Part shown: positions 34,768 through 44,373 of the stretch, in pieces | Position numbering within the stretch: the first letter of the stretch is position 1 | Layout: each line of letters opens with the position of its first letter | From: Burkholderiaceae bacterium | Lineage (GTDB): Bacteria > Pseudomonadota > Gammaproteobacteria > Burkholderiales > Burkholderiaceae_C | Direction: 5' to 3' | Assembly: GCA_026125795.1 (NCBI GenBank) | Contig: JAHCKM010000001.1 | Location: 1,364,001 to 1,428,000, forward strand | DNA: 64,000 nt | The notes under the pieces: model-generated | What the model was told of the DNA's origin: nothing | Seen by the model: only the letters and a program-made list of their open reading frames with translations | Databases searched by the model: none | Program-made: the position numbers and the translations under genes

Positions 34768-35718
34768 ATGGACCGCTTCCTCAGCATCGAGGCCTTCGTG
34801 CGCGTCGCGCAGGCGCAGAGTTTTGCCGAGGCCGCGCGCCAGCTGCGCTTGTCCAAGTCGGTGGTGACCGCGCGCGTGCAGCAACTCGAGGACCTGCTCG
34901 GCGGCCCGCTGTTCCACCGCACCACGCGCGCAGTGCGGCTGTCGGAGATGGGGCAGGCGTTCTTCCGCGATTGCCACGAGCTGGTATCGCGCACCAACGA
35001 GATCGTCGACCAGATGCGCGAGGTGCGCGGCTCGCCCGCCGGCCTGCTGCGCGTGCATGCACTGACCGGCTTCGTGCTCGGCCATATGGCGCATCTGCTG
35101 CGCGACTTCCAGGAGCGTTATCCGGAGGTGATGCTCGACCTCTTCGTCAGCGACGCGGTGATCGATCCGGTGCGCGAGGGTTTCGATGTCGCGCTGCAGA
35201 TCTTTCCGGCGGCATCGGAGGAGTTGGTGGCGCGCCGTCTGTTCCCGGTGCGTCGCGTGTTCTGCGCCTCGCCGGAGTACCTGCGCCGGCACGGCGTACC
35301 ACAGCATCCGCGTGACCTGTCGAGCCACCGGCTCGGCTTGTACTCGGGCTACCCCACACGCGACCGCTGGGTGTTCCATCCGCAGGACGAACCGATCACG
35401 CTCGACCTCAAGCCCACGCTGATGAGCAACTCGGTGCACCTGTTGCGCGACTACGGCTGCGAGCATGCGGGCGTGGTGTGCCTGCCCACGCTGGTGGCCT
35501 CCGATGCGATCCAACAGGGTCAGTTGCAGGTGGTGCTGGCGCCGTACCAGCTCTCGTCGTTCTGGCTGTCGGCGGTGTACCCGCGCACGCAGCTCGGTGC
35601 CTTCAAGCCCAAGCTGTTCATCGAGACGCTCGCCCATGCGTTCGCCGGCGGCGAGCCGCCTTGGGACCGCGAACTGATTGCGCGCGGCCTGATCCCGGCC
35701 GGGTTGATCGACTCTTGA
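34768..35718 (+). CDS. LysR-family regulator of the hydroquinone operon
   Basis: A 316-residue LysR protein. The winged helix occupies about residues 1-60 (FLSIEAFVRVAQAQSFAEAA, then LRLSKSVVTARVQQLE), followed by the effector domain. It belongs to the branch often annotated as DmlR/AaeR-like. The ATG at 34768 is the only sensible family start. It is encoded just upstream of, and in the same direction as, the hydroquinone dioxygenase genes, and a perfect 10-bp-armed inverted repeat lies between them. By analogy with PnpR and HapR-type control, hydroquinone or an upstream phenol would be the inducer (inference). Confidence 0.85.
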   Translation: MDRFLSIEAFVRVAQAQSFAEAARQLRLSKSVVTARVQQLEDLLGGPLFHRTTRAVRLSEMGQAFFRDCHELVSRTNEIVDQMREVRGSPAGLLRVHALTGFVLGHMAHLLRDFQERYPEVMLDLFVSDAVIDPVREGFDVALQIFPAASEELVARRLFPVRRVFCASPEYLRRHGVPQHPRDLSSHRLGLYSGYPTRDRWVFHPQDEPITLDLKPTLMSNSVHLLRDYGCEHAGVVCLPTLVASDAIQQGQLQVVLAPYQLSSFWLSAVYPRTQLGAFKPKLFIETLAHAFAGGEPPWDRELIARGLIPAGLIDS

Positions 35719-35736
35719 ACCTGGGTTTTCCCTGGT

Positions 35737-35808
35737 GATTGTTCGGGTTTGCCGAACAATCTGATCGCTGCTGGGCGCCTTCCGGGTCGGCGCACCGCTT
35801 CCTACAGT
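35737..35808 (+). promoter_or_regulatory. LysR operator and promoter of the hydroquinone operon
   Basis: GATTGTTCGG (35737-35746) and CCGAACAATC (35752-35761) are perfect 10-bp arms around GTTTG. Within them is GTT-N11-AAC (35741-35757), the spacing I recall for PnpR sites in nitrophenol-degrading pseudomonads and a form of the general LysR T-N11-A box. A -10-like TACAGT at 35803-35808 would place transcription start near 35815 and the operator centre at about -66, where LysR recognition sites normally lie. The first ATG is at 35842 behind AGGAGAG. Confidence 0.7.
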
Positions 35809-35841
35809 GCCGTCCTCAAGTCCCGTCGCAGGAGAGACACG

Positions 35842-36348
35842 ATGGCCGTCACCTACAAGACCCAGTTCGGCTCGCTCGACCGCTTTGAAAAGGGCGGCGT
35901 GCAGGCGATCGACGACAACGTCAAGCACTACGCCTTCTCCAACTGCTTCGAGATCGCCAGCAAAGCCAAGCCGTACGAGCGCGTGGTGTTCGGGCAGAAC
36001 CAGATCTACGTGCTGGAGTGCCTGCGTGCCGAAGGCACGTCGCCCTGGTACACCTGCGCGCACGACGAGTTCGCGCTGGTGATGGACGGCGAGGTCGAGA
36101 TCCACCTCGTCAAGCTGAACGCCGAGCAGGTGGTGCCCGATGCCGAGCACAACGGCGCGGTGCTGGTCAAGGGTGCGCCGTTGGGCCAGAAGATGGGCTG
36201 GATGAAGCTCAGGCGCGGACACCAGGCGCTGTTGCCGAAGAACGCCGCGTACCAGTTCAAGAGCGCCAGGCCTGGGGTGGTCGTGCTACAGACCTGCAAG
36301 GGCGATCTCAGCGTCGAACGCTGGGCCCAGATCTGCCAAGTGGCTTGA
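35842..36348 (+). CDS. hapC: hydroquinone 1,2-dioxygenase, small subunit
   Basis: A 168-residue (about 19 kDa) cupin-type protein. It has the size and partner of the small subunit of two-component hydroquinone dioxygenases (HapC/PnpC/HqdA class), which open hydroquinone to 4-hydroxymuconic semialdehyde using Fe(II) and O2. The single cupin barrel is visible around residues 50-150 (SPWYTCAHDEFALVMDGEVE, then KLRRGHQALLPKNAAYQFKS). AGGAGAG is well placed before the ATG. The large-subunit gene follows after 10 bp. The assignment rests on the pairing and on the downstream dehydrogenase and reductase genes as well as on sequence feel. Confidence 0.75.
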   Translation: MAVTYKTQFGSLDRFEKGGVQAIDDNVKHYAFSNCFEIASKAKPYERVVFGQNQIYVLECLRAEGTSPWYTCAHDEFALVMDGEVEIHLVKLNAEQVVPDAEHNGAVLVKGAPLGQKMGWMKLRRGHQALLPKNAAYQFKSARPGVVVLQTCKGDLSVERWAQICQVA

Positions 36349-36358
36349 GGAGAAGCTG

Positions 36359-37327
36359 ATGTCTTCCAATGCATTCGGCTACCAGGACTTCGAACTCGGC
36401 GGCTTCAAGTTCCGCCGCGACGAGTACTTTGCGCACATCACGTGGCAGACGCAGGACGGCCGTCCGCTGTCGCACACGATGGACATCAACAACTTCCTGC
36501 GCGCGCTGATGCGCGACGTGGCGTGGGGCTTCTTCTACGGCGGTGTCAATTTCGATGCCGTGATCGGCACCACCAACCACTACAAGACGGTGGATCTGTA
36601 CGCCGGCCGCTACAACGCGACGATGAAGGCCGCCGGCGTTGACCGGCTGGAGAACTTTCCCACCGAGCAGATCGGCAAGGTGTTCGCCGACATGCTCGAC
36701 GACTGGACCAACGAAGGCTTCGATCCGTTCGCCGCACCCCAGGAGACCGGCACCGCGTACGGTCGCAAGCACGGCAACAGCCGCGCGCAGATCACGCGCG
36801 CGCGCGAGCTGGCCAAGCGCTGCGTCGGCCTGAAGGACGATCTGGCGCTGCGCACCGATGCGCGCGGCACGCCGGTGAACCGCGCGTTCGCCGACGTGCC
36901 GCAAGAGCAGCCCGAGCTGCACCCCGAGCCCGGCTTCGAGAACGAGGTGCACGCGTTCAACCTGTTCGGCTTCCTGTCGCGCAGCCAGGTCACCTGGAAC
37001 CCGAGCTTCACGTCGGTGGTGAAGTACAGCTACATGTGCCCGACCACCGAGGAGCACATCCTGCCGATCATCCACGCCAACGACCGCGTCGAGTGGTTCT
37101 TCCAGATGTGCGACGAGATCCACTGGGACTGCGCCGACAAGACCACCGGCAAGCCGCTGGCGCGCGTGATCATGAAGGCCGGCGACATGGCCGCCATGCC
37201 GGCGTACTGCCGGCACCAAGGCTACAGCCCCAAGCGCTCGATGCTGCTGGTGTGGGAGAACGGCTCGCCGAATCTCGTCTACGAGATCCAGAAGGGCGAG
37301 GCGCCCGAAGTCCCGGTGAAGTTCTGA
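36359..37327 (+). CDS. hapD: hydroquinone 1,2-dioxygenase, large subunit
   Basis: A 322-residue (about 37 kDa) protein matching the large, iron-carrying subunit of hydroquinone 1,2-dioxygenase (HapD/PnpD/HqdB). Characteristic blocks: FKFRRDEYFAHITWQTQDGR near 18-37, VAWGFFYGGVNFDAVIGTTN near 54-73, and a C-terminal cupin-like region with VEWFFQMCDEIHWDCADKTT (near 238-257) and MPAYCRHQGYSPKRSMLLVW (near 281-300), where the histidines, glutamate and cysteines could bind Fe(II). Length agrees with known large subunits (about 340). AGGAGA precedes the ATG. Cytoplasmic heterodimer or heterotetramer with the preceding gene product. Confidence 0.8.
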   Translation: MSSNAFGYQDFELGGFKFRRDEYFAHITWQTQDGRPLSHTMDINNFLRALMRDVAWGFFYGGVNFDAVIGTTNHYKTVDLYAGRYNATMKAAGVDRLENFPTEQIGKVFADMLDDWTNEGFDPFAAPQETGTAYGRKHGNSRAQITRARELAKRCVGLKDDLALRTDARGTPVNRAFADVPQEQPELHPEPGFENEVHAFNLFGFLSRSQVTWNPSFTSVVKYSYMCPTTEEHILPIIHANDRVEWFFQMCDEIHWDCADKTTGKPLARVIMKAGDMAAMPAYCRHQGYSPKRSMLLVWENGSPNLVYEIQKGEAPEVPVKF

Positions 37328-37407
37328 TCCGTACGGGTGTGCGGCGTGCGTCGGGCCGGCACGCCGCGCCCGGGTTCTCGCTCGGCTCGACCGACAAGGA
37401 GACGACC

Positions 37408-37872
37408 ATGGCATTGGCCAGGCAGACCATGACCGACGAACAACGCAAGTCCGTCGCGCTCGAATACCTGAAGGCATTCGACAACGGCGGCGTCACGTCC
37501 AGCGGCGGCTCGATCCTCGAGCTGTTCGCCACCGACGCGCAGGTGTACTTCCCCAAGTGGGGCGTGGCCACCGGCCGCGACCAGATCGGCAAGCTGTTCG
37601 GTGACGTGGGCGGCACGTTGAAGTCGATCGCGCACCATTTCTCGGAGTTCAACTGGGTGTTCTCCGGCAGCGACGTGGTGGTGTGCGAAGGCACCAGCCA
37701 TGGCGAGCACCGCGACGGCAGCTGGCGCGCCGGCGTGCCCGAGTGGGCCGCGGGCCGCTGGTGCGACGTGTTCGAGATCCGCGATTGGCAGATCCACCGC
37801 TGCTTCATCTACCTGGACCCGGACTATGCCGGCAAGGACACCGCCCGCTATCCATGGCTGAACGCAAAGTGA
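37408..37872 (+). CDS. NTF2-fold / SnoaL-like protein in the hydroquinone operon
   Basis: A 154-residue NTF2-type protein: first helix MTDEQRKSVALEYLKAFDNG, then LELFATDAQVYFPKWGVATG, a RDQIGKLFGDVGG helix, and antiparallel strands to the end. AAGGAGA lies before the ATG at 37408. It is not a standard member of the hap or pnp gene sets that I know, yet it sits between the dioxygenase and dehydrogenase genes and overlaps the dehydrogenase start by 19 bp, implying coupled synthesis. It may isomerise or bind a ring-cleavage intermediate (inference). Unrelated in detail to the NTF2-like gene at 23114. Confidence 0.7.
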   Translation: MALARQTMTDEQRKSVALEYLKAFDNGGVTSSGGSILELFATDAQVYFPKWGVATGRDQIGKLFGDVGGTLKSIAHHFSEFNWVFSGSDVVVCEGTSHGEHRDGSWRAGVPEWAAGRWCDVFEIRDWQIHRCFIYLDPDYAGKDTARYPWLNAK

Positions 37873-39377
37873 ACCTTGCCGACGTCGCGCAGGCAGCCGG
37901 CCTGCGCACGCCGATCCGACATCAGCTGTTCATCGGCGGGCAGTTCGTCGATGCGGCAAGCGGCGAGACGCTGGCCACGCTGAACCCGCACGACAACACG
38001 CCGATCGCCGACGTGGCGCTGGCCGGTGCGGCCGACGTCGACCGCGCCGTCGAGGCGGCCACGAAAGCATTGCCGGCGTGGCGGCGCCTGGCCGCGGCCG
38101 ATCGCGGCCGCGTGCTGCTCAAGCTCGCCGACCTGATCGAAGCCAACGCCGAGGAGCTCGCGCGCCTGGAGTCGCTGGACACCGGCCACCCGTTGCGCGA
38201 CTCGCGTGCGCTCGACGTGCCGCGCACCGCGGCGTGCTACCGCTACTTCGGCGGCATGGCCGACAAGTTCCAGGGCGAGACGATTCCGGTCGAGGCGGGC
38301 TTCCTCAACTACACGCTGCGCGAGCCGGTCGGCGTGGTGGGGCAGGTGGTGCCGTGGAACTTCCCGCTGATGTTCACCAGCTGGAAGATGGCGCCCGCGC
38401 TCGCCGCCGGCAACACGATCGTGATGAAGCCGGCCGAGGTGACGCCGCTCACGTCGCTCAAGATCGCCGAGCTGATGCGCGAGGCGGGGCTGCCCGATGG
38501 CGTGGTCAACATGGTGCCGGGTTTGGGCACCGTGGCGGGCCAGGCGATCGCCGAGCACCCGGGCATCCACAAGATCGCGTTCACCGGCAGCACTGCCACG
38601 GGCCGCAAGATCGTGCAGGCGAGCGCGGGCAACCTGAAGAAGGTGCAGCTCGAGCTCGGCGGCAAGGGCCCGAACATCGTGTTCGACGACGCCAACCTCG
38701 TCGCCGCGGTCAACGGCAGCGCGTGGGCGATCTTCCACAACCAGGGGCAGGCCTGCATCGCCGGCTCGCGGCTGATCCTGCACGAGCGGATCGCCGACGC
38801 GTTCCTCGACAAGTTCATCGCGCTGGCGACGTCGATCCGGCTCGGCAACCCGCTCGATGCCACCACCGAGATGGGGCCGCTCACCAGCCAGCTGCACCGC
38901 GATCGCGTGCTCGGCTACGTGAAGGTGGCGCGCGAGCAGGGCGGCGAGGTGCTCGCCGGTGGCAAGACACCGGATGGCGACCTGGCGAAAGGCTGCTACG
39001 TCGAGCCCACCATCGTGCGCGCCAAGTCGCCGCGCGATCGCATCGCGCAGGAAGAGGTGTTCGGCCCGTTCGTCACCGTGCTGACGTTCAAGACCGACGA
39101 CGAGGCGCTGGCGATCGCCAACGGCACCGACTACGGCCTGGGCAGCGGCTTGTGGACGATGAACCTGCCGCGTGCGCACCGCTTCGCGCGCGAGATCCAC
39201 GCCGGCATGGTGTGGATCAATTCGTACAAGCGCGTGAATCCGGGCTCGCCGTTCGGCGGCACGGGCCTGAGCGGCTACGGCCGCGAGATGGGCTTCGACG
39301 CGATGCGCGAATACACGCAGGTCAAGAGCGTGTGGGTCAACGTCGACGCGCAGATTCCGCCGTGGTATCCCAGATGA
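37854..39377 (+). CDS. hapE: aldehyde dehydrogenase, probable 4-hydroxymuconic semialdehyde dehydrogenase
   Basis: A 507-residue NAD(P)-dependent aldehyde dehydrogenase. Cofactor and catalytic elements are intact: VVPWNFPLMFTSWKMAPALA (oxyanion asparagine N), FTGSTATG (coenzyme loop), general-base E267 in LELGGKGPN and nucleophile C301 in NQGQACIAGS; EEVFGPFV and the C-terminal FGGTGLSGYGREMG follow. In this context it should oxidise the hydroquinone ring-cleavage product to maleylacetate, as HapE/PnpE do. The start at 37854 lies inside the preceding gene and the stop overlaps the reductase start by four bases. Confidence 0.85.
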   Translation: MAERKVNLADVAQAAGLRTPIRHQLFIGGQFVDAASGETLATLNPHDNTPIADVALAGAADVDRAVEAATKALPAWRRLAAADRGRVLLKLADLIEANAEELARLESLDTGHPLRDSRALDVPRTAACYRYFGGMADKFQGETIPVEAGFLNYTLREPVGVVGQVVPWNFPLMFTSWKMAPALAAGNTIVMKPAEVTPLTSLKIAELMREAGLPDGVVNMVPGLGTVAGQAIAEHPGIHKIAFTGSTATGRKIVQASAGNLKKVQLELGGKGPNIVFDDANLVAAVNGSAWAIFHNQGQACIAGSRLILHERIADAFLDKFIALATSIRLGNPLDATTEMGPLTSQLHRDRVLGYVKVAREQGGEVLAGGKTPDGDLAKGCYVEPTIVRAKSPRDRIAQEEVFGPFVTVLTFKTDDEALAIANGTDYGLGSGLWTMNLPRAHRFAREIHAGMVWINSYKRVNPGSPFGGTGLSGYGREMGFDAMREYTQVKSVWVNVDAQIPPWYPR

Positions 39378-40459
39378 CCCCGGGCCGCTTCGAGCTTCAG
39401 CTCAACATCCCGCGCGTCGTGTTCGGCGCCGGATCGCTGCAGCAGCTGCCGGCCGAGATCGAGCGCCTCGGCGCGCAGCGCGCGCTGGTGCTGGCCACGC
39501 CCGAGCAGCGCGCCAGCGCCGATCACGTGGCGACGCTGCTCGGCGCGCGTGCCGCCGGCGTGTTCGCGCAGGCGGTGATGCACGTGCCGATCGAGACTGC
39601 GCGGGCGGCGCGCGACGAAGCCCGTCGCTTGAGCGCCGACTGCGCGGTCGCGGTCGGTGGCGGATCCACCACGGGCCTCGGCAAGGCGATCGCGCTGGAC
39701 TCCGGGCTGCCGATCGTCGCGGTGCCGACCACCTACGCCGGCAGCGAGATGACACCGATCTACGGCCTGACCGAAGGCGGCGTCAAGAAGACCGGGCGCG
39801 ACGTGCGCGTGCTGCCCAGGACCGTGATCTACGACCCAGACCTGACGATGACCTTGCCGCTGGCCCTGTCGGTCACCAGCGGCATCAACGCGATCGCGCA
39901 CGCCGCCGAAGGGCTGTACACGCCGGAGCCCAACCCGATCGTCGCGCTGATGGCCGAAGAGGGCATCGCCGCTCTGGCGCGCGCGCTGCCCGCGTTGCAC
40001 GGCAATCTGGATGACCGCCATGCGCGCCACGACGCCCTGTACGGCGCGTGGCTGTGCGGCGCCGTGCTCGGCCACGTGGCGATGGGCCTGCACCACAAGC
40101 TGTGCCACACGCTGGGCGGCACCTTCAACCTGCCGCACGCCGAGACGCACACCGTGATGCTGCCGCACGCGCTGGCCTACAACTCGGGCGCCGCGCCGCA
40201 GGCCATGGCGCGCATCGCACGCGCGCTCGGCCGCGCCGACGGCGGCGATCCGCTGTCGGCCGCGCGCGCGTTGCACGCGCTGGCCACGCGGCTCGGCGCA
40301 CCCACGGCGCTGCGCGACATCGGCATGCCGGCCGACGGCCTCGACCGCGCCGCCGACCTGGCGGTGCAGACACCGTATCCGAACCCGCGCGCGCTCGAGC
40401 GCACGCCACTGCGCGCGCTGCTCCAGCGCGCCTTCGACGGCGCGCCGCCCCAAGGCTGA
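39374..40459 (+). CDS. hapF: maleylacetate reductase (iron-containing alcohol dehydrogenase family)
   Basis: A 361-residue protein that would reduce maleylacetate to 3-oxoadipate with NAD(P)H. It has GGGSTTGLGKA (about 93-103, nucleotide binding) and VPTTYAGSEMTPIYGLTEGG (about 116-135), a hallmark of maleylacetate reductases. The metal/active-site histidines lie in GINAIAHAAEGLYT and MGLHHKLCHTLGGTFNLPHA (about 236-255). Length matches TfdF/MacA. ATGA overlap with the dehydrogenase stop indicates translational coupling. 3-Oxoadipate then enters the beta-ketoadipate route, whose genes are not in the window. Confidence 0.88.
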   Translation: MTPGRFELQLNIPRVVFGAGSLQQLPAEIERLGAQRALVLATPEQRASADHVATLLGARAAGVFAQAVMHVPIETARAARDEARRLSADCAVAVGGGSTTGLGKAIALDSGLPIVAVPTTYAGSEMTPIYGLTEGGVKKTGRDVRVLPRTVIYDPDLTMTLPLALSVTSGINAIAHAAEGLYTPEPNPIVALMAEEGIAALARALPALHGNLDDRHARHDALYGAWLCGAVLGHVAMGLHHKLCHTLGGTFNLPHAETHTVMLPHALAYNSGAAPQAMARIARALGRADGGDPLSAARALHALATRLGAPTALRDIGMPADGLDRAADLAVQTPYPNPRALERTPLRALLQRAFDGAPPQG

Positions 40460-40482
40460 CCAACAACGACGAGGAGACCACG

Positions 40483-41736
40483 ATGACGCTGAACCGCCGC
40501 CAGTTCACGCAGGGAGCCACTGCAATCGCCGCCGCGTCCGCGCTGCCGCTCGCGCGTGCCGCCGACACGGTGAAGATCGGCTACGTGTCGCCGCAGACCG
40601 GCCCGCTGGCGCCGTTCGGCGAAGCCGACCGCTGGGTGATCGAGCAGATGAAGACGGCGTTCAAGGACGGTCTGGCGATCGGCGGCAAGAAGCACGACGT
40701 GCAGATCATCCTCAAGGACAGTCAGTCCAACCCCAACCGCGCCGGCGAGGTGGCCAACGACCTGATCCTCAAGGACAAGGTGGCGTTGATGCTGACCGCC
40801 GGCACACCGGAGACCGCGAATCCGGTGAGCGACGCCTGCGAGCTCAACGGCGTGCCGTGCGTCAGCTCGGTGGTGCCGTGGCAGCCGTGGTTCTTTGGCC
40901 GCAAGGGTGACCCTGCCAAGGGTTTCGAGTGGACGTACCACGTCTTCTGGGGCCTGGAAGACGTGATCGCCAATTTCACCAACGGCTGGAAGAGCGTGCA
41001 GACCAACAAGAAGGTCGGCGGGCTGTTTCCCAACGACGGCGACGGCAATGCCTGGGGCGACAAGGAACTCGGCTTTCCGAAGCCGCTGGCCAGCATGGGC
41101 TTCACGCTCACCGATCCCGGGCGCTTCCAGAACGGCACCCAGGACTTCTCGGCGCAGATCGCTGCCTTCAAGAAGGATGACATCCAGATCGTCACCGGCG
41201 TCGTGATCCCGCCCGACGCGAAGACGTTCCTCACGCAGGCGCGCCAGCAGGGCTTCAAGCCGAAGGTGGTCACGCTGGGCAAGGCGCTGCTGTTCCCCGG
41301 CGCGATCGAGGCGCTGGGCGATCTCGGCGACGGCCTCACCACCGAGGTGTGGTGGAGCCCGTCGCACCCGTTCACGTCGTCGCTCACCAAGCAGAACGCC
41401 AAGGCGCTCGCCGCCGCCTACGAGAGCGGCACCAAGCGCCAGTGGACGCAGCCGATCGGCTTTGCGCACGCGTTGTTCGAGGTTGCCGCCGACACGCTCA
41501 AGCGCGCCAAGTCGCTGAAGGCCTCCGACGTGCGCGACGCCGTCGCGGCAACCAACCTGGCCACCGTGGTGGGGCCGGTGAAGTGGGGTGGTCAGGGCCC
41601 GTTCAAGAACGTGAGCAAGACGCCGCTGGTGCTCGGCCAGTGGGTCAAGGGCACGACACGCAAGTACGACCTGGTGATCGTCAACAACCTTGCGGCCACC
41701 CAGATCCCGACCGGTGGCACGATGAAGCTGATGTAG
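40483..41736 (+). CDS. ABC transporter substrate-binding protein (LivK-like, aromatic-type)
   Basis: A 417-residue periplasmic binding protein of the branched-chain amino acid/amide type. Residues 1-27 form a signal with NRRQFTQG followed by an alanine-rich core and ALPLARA, so export by Tat is likely. The mature start VKIGYVSPQTGPLAPFG and the lobe-switch LMLTAGTPETANPVSDACEL are family features. GAGGAGACC lies before the ATG. It is placed between the ring-cleavage enzymes and a livGFHM set, so its ligand is probably an aromatic compound or its degradation product rather than an amino acid (inference). Confidence 0.85.
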   Translation: MTLNRRQFTQGATAIAAASALPLARAADTVKIGYVSPQTGPLAPFGEADRWVIEQMKTAFKDGLAIGGKKHDVQIILKDSQSNPNRAGEVANDLILKDKVALMLTAGTPETANPVSDACELNGVPCVSSVVPWQPWFFGRKGDPAKGFEWTYHVFWGLEDVIANFTNGWKSVQTNKKVGGLFPNDGDGNAWGDKELGFPKPLASMGFTLTDPGRFQNGTQDFSAQIAAFKKDDIQIVTGVVIPPDAKTFLTQARQQGFKPKVVTLGKALLFPGAIEALGDLGDGLTTEVWWSPSHPFTSSLTKQNAKALAAAYESGTKRQWTQPIGFAHALFEVAADTLKRAKSLKASDVRDAVAATNLATVVGPVKWGGQGPFKNVSKTPLVLGQWVKGTTRKYDLVIVNNLAATQIPTGGTMKLM

Positions 41737-41749
41737 CCTCGCGCCACGG

Positions 41750-42465
<716 letters not shown>

Positions 42466-42469
<4 letters not shown>

Positions 42470-43170
42470 GCGCGGCGCTGGTCGAGACGCACGGGCTCAC
42501 TGCGCGCTACGGCGACGCGCAGGCGTTGTTCGGCATCGACCTGCGGCTCGACGCGGGCGAGGTGGTGGCGATCATCGGTGCCAACGGCGCGGGCAAGAGC
42601 ACGTTCCTGAAAGCGCTCACCGGCCTGGTGAAGTGCGCGCGCGATGCGGTGCTGTTCAAGGGGCAGGCAGTCGGATCGATGGCGCCGGGCGCCATCGTGC
42701 GCATGGGGCTGGCCATGGTGCCCGAGGGGCGGCGCCTGTTTCCGTCACTCAGCGTGGAAGAGAACCTGCTGATGGGCGCGTTCGCGCAGCGGCCGGGACC
42801 GTGGAATCTGAAGCGCCTGTTCGCGCTGTTTCCCATCCTCGAACAGAAGCGGCGCAGCCCGGCCACGTCACTTTCCGGCGGGCAGCAGCAGATGGTGGCG
42901 ATCGGCCGCGCGCTGATGGGCAACCCGGAAGTGCTGCTGTGCGACGAGCTGAGCCTGGGGCTGGCACCGATCGTGATCAAGGAAATCTACGAAGCCGTGC
43001 CGGCGCTGACGCGTGAAGGCATGAGCCTGGTGATCGTCGAGCAGGACGTATCGGTGGCGCAGCGCGTGTCGCAGCGCGTGGTGTGCTTTCAGGAGGGGCG
43101 CGTGTCGCTCGAAGGTGCAAGCAACGAGTTGACGCGTGAGCAGATCAGTCGTGCGTACTTCGGTGTTTGA
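42466..43170 (+). CDS. livF: liv-type ABC transporter ATPase (LivF-like) of the hydroquinone operon
   Basis: A 234-residue ABC ATPase. Walker A GANGAGKST near residue 38, LAMVPEGRRLFPSLSVEENL (LivF Q-loop region), ABC signature LSGGQQQMVAIGRAL, Walker B VLLCDELSLGLAP (cysteine in place of leucine, L in place of P), switch QDVSVAQ. ATGA overlap with livG. The next gene of the transporter, livH, lies beyond a 342-bp gap occupied by repeat copy B. Confidence 0.85.
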
Positions 43171-43512
43171 CTTTTTGGGTATGGCGCGGCGCGGCGGCCG
43201 GTACCCGGGGTGGGCTCCTACTGGGTCGGTCGGCCTTTCAGGCCGACTTCGCTGCGGTGCTCACTCCGAGAGGGCGGCTGCGATGCCGCTCGCAGCGGCC
43301 CTGAACGGGCCACTGCTTCATGGCTTCTCGCCGGTCCGGCCCCTGCGGGTCCGGACTTCCCCTCTCTGCGTTGCGCTCCTCGCCGCCCCACAAGTCGCCC
43401 ACCCCGGGTACCGCCCACCGCGCAGAGACGCTCGTGGTGTTCCTCCAGGAAGACCTCGGTGGTGCCGCATACCCGGCCGCGGCTTTGCCTCGCTCGATCC
43501 AAGGGGGGATCG
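43171..43512. repeat. structured intergenic repeat, copy B
   Basis: Core 43189-43423 (235 bp) with 27-bp terminal inverted repeats (43189-43215 and 43397-43423); the inner 16 bp GGTACCCGGGGTGGGC are perfect. Internal hairpins: GTCGGCCT-TTC-AGGCCGAC (43229-43247), GGCCC-TGAAC-GGGCC (about 43297-43311) and GTCCGG...CCGGAC with CCC/GGG (43334-43356). Relative to copy A (25638-25871) the first stem changes C-G to G-C and T-A to C-G, and the second C-G to G-C, keeping pairing. Similarity continues to the livH ribosome site (AAGGGGGG at 43501-43508). Spurious frames here are not genes. Confidence 0.85.
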
Positions 43513-44373
43513 ATGCTCGACACGCTGATCCAAGGCCTGCTGCTCGGTGGTCTCTACGCACTCTTCGCGTTGGGACTGAGCCTGATGTTCGGCGTGATGC
43601 GCCTCACGAACACCGCGCACGGCGACTTCATCGTGTTGGCGGCATTTGCGGCGATATCGATGGCGCCGCTCGTGGCGTCGCGCTCGGTGCTGGCTGCGGC
43701 GATGGTCTTGCCGGTTGCGTTTGCGTTCGGTTATGCGTTGCAGCGCTGGGTGCTCAACGGCACGTTGGGGCGCGATCCGCTGCCGTCACTGGTGGTGACG
43801 TTCGGGCTGTCGATCGTGATCCAGAACGCGCTGCTCGAGGTGTTCTCCGCCGACCCGCGCTCGCTCGATGCCGGCGGCTTCAACACGCGCAGCCTGGCCT
43901 TCGGTGACGGCTTTGCCGTCGGCGTGTTGCCGCTCACGGTCTTCGGCGTCGCGCTGCTGTGCACCTTGGCGCTGCAATCGTTGTTCGATCACACCAAGCT
44001 CGGACGCGCCTTCCGCGCCGTCAGCGACGACCGCGAGATCGCCGAGCTGATGGGGCTCGATGCGAACGAGGTCTACGCGCTGGCGACCGCGGTCGCGTGC
44101 ATCGTCATCGCGCTCGCCGGCTCGCTGCAGGCGATGCGCACCACGGTTGCGCCGAGCGACGGCCCGCTGCTGCTGCTGTTCGCGTTCGAGGCGGTGATCA
44201 TCGGCGGCATGGGCTCGTTCTGGGGCACGTTCGCCGGTGCGATGGTGCTTGGACTCGCGCAGCAGATCGGCTTCCGGCTCGACCCGGGCTGGGGCATCTG
44301 GTTCGGGCACTTGGTGTTCCTTGCGGTGCTCGTGGTGCGGCCGCAAGGCTTGTTTCCGAGGACGCGCGGATGA
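43513..44373 (+). CDS. livH: liv-type ABC transporter permease (LivH-like) of the hydroquinone operon
   Basis: A 286-residue permease with about eight hydrophobic segments. It begins LIQGLLLGGLYALFALGLSL, then TNTAHGDFIVLAAF, the LivH opening; the ATPase-contact loop is AVSDDREIAELMGLDANEVY (about 171-190). AAGGGGGG just upstream, supplied by the repeat region, provides a strong ribosome site for the ATG at 43513. ATGA overlap with livM. Confidence 0.88.
   Translation: MLDTLIQGLLLGGLYALFALGLSLMFGVMRLTNTAHGDFIVLAAFAAISMAPLVASRSVLAAAMVLPVAFAFGYALQRWVLNGTLGRDPLPSLVVTFGLSIVIQNALLEVFSADPRSLDAGGFNTRSLAFGDGFAVGVLPLTVFGVALLCTLALQSLFDHTKLGRAFRAVSDDREIAELMGLDANEVYALATAVACIVIALAGSLQAMRTTVAPSDGPLLLLFAFEAVIIGGMGSFWGTFAGAMVLGLAQQIGFRLDPGWGIWFGHLVFLAVLVVRPQGLFPRTRG

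Noticed and set aside
43210-43512. 5' extension of livH into the repeat
   Set aside because: The ATG at 43513 with AAGGGGGG is the family start; the extension encodes repeat sequence only.
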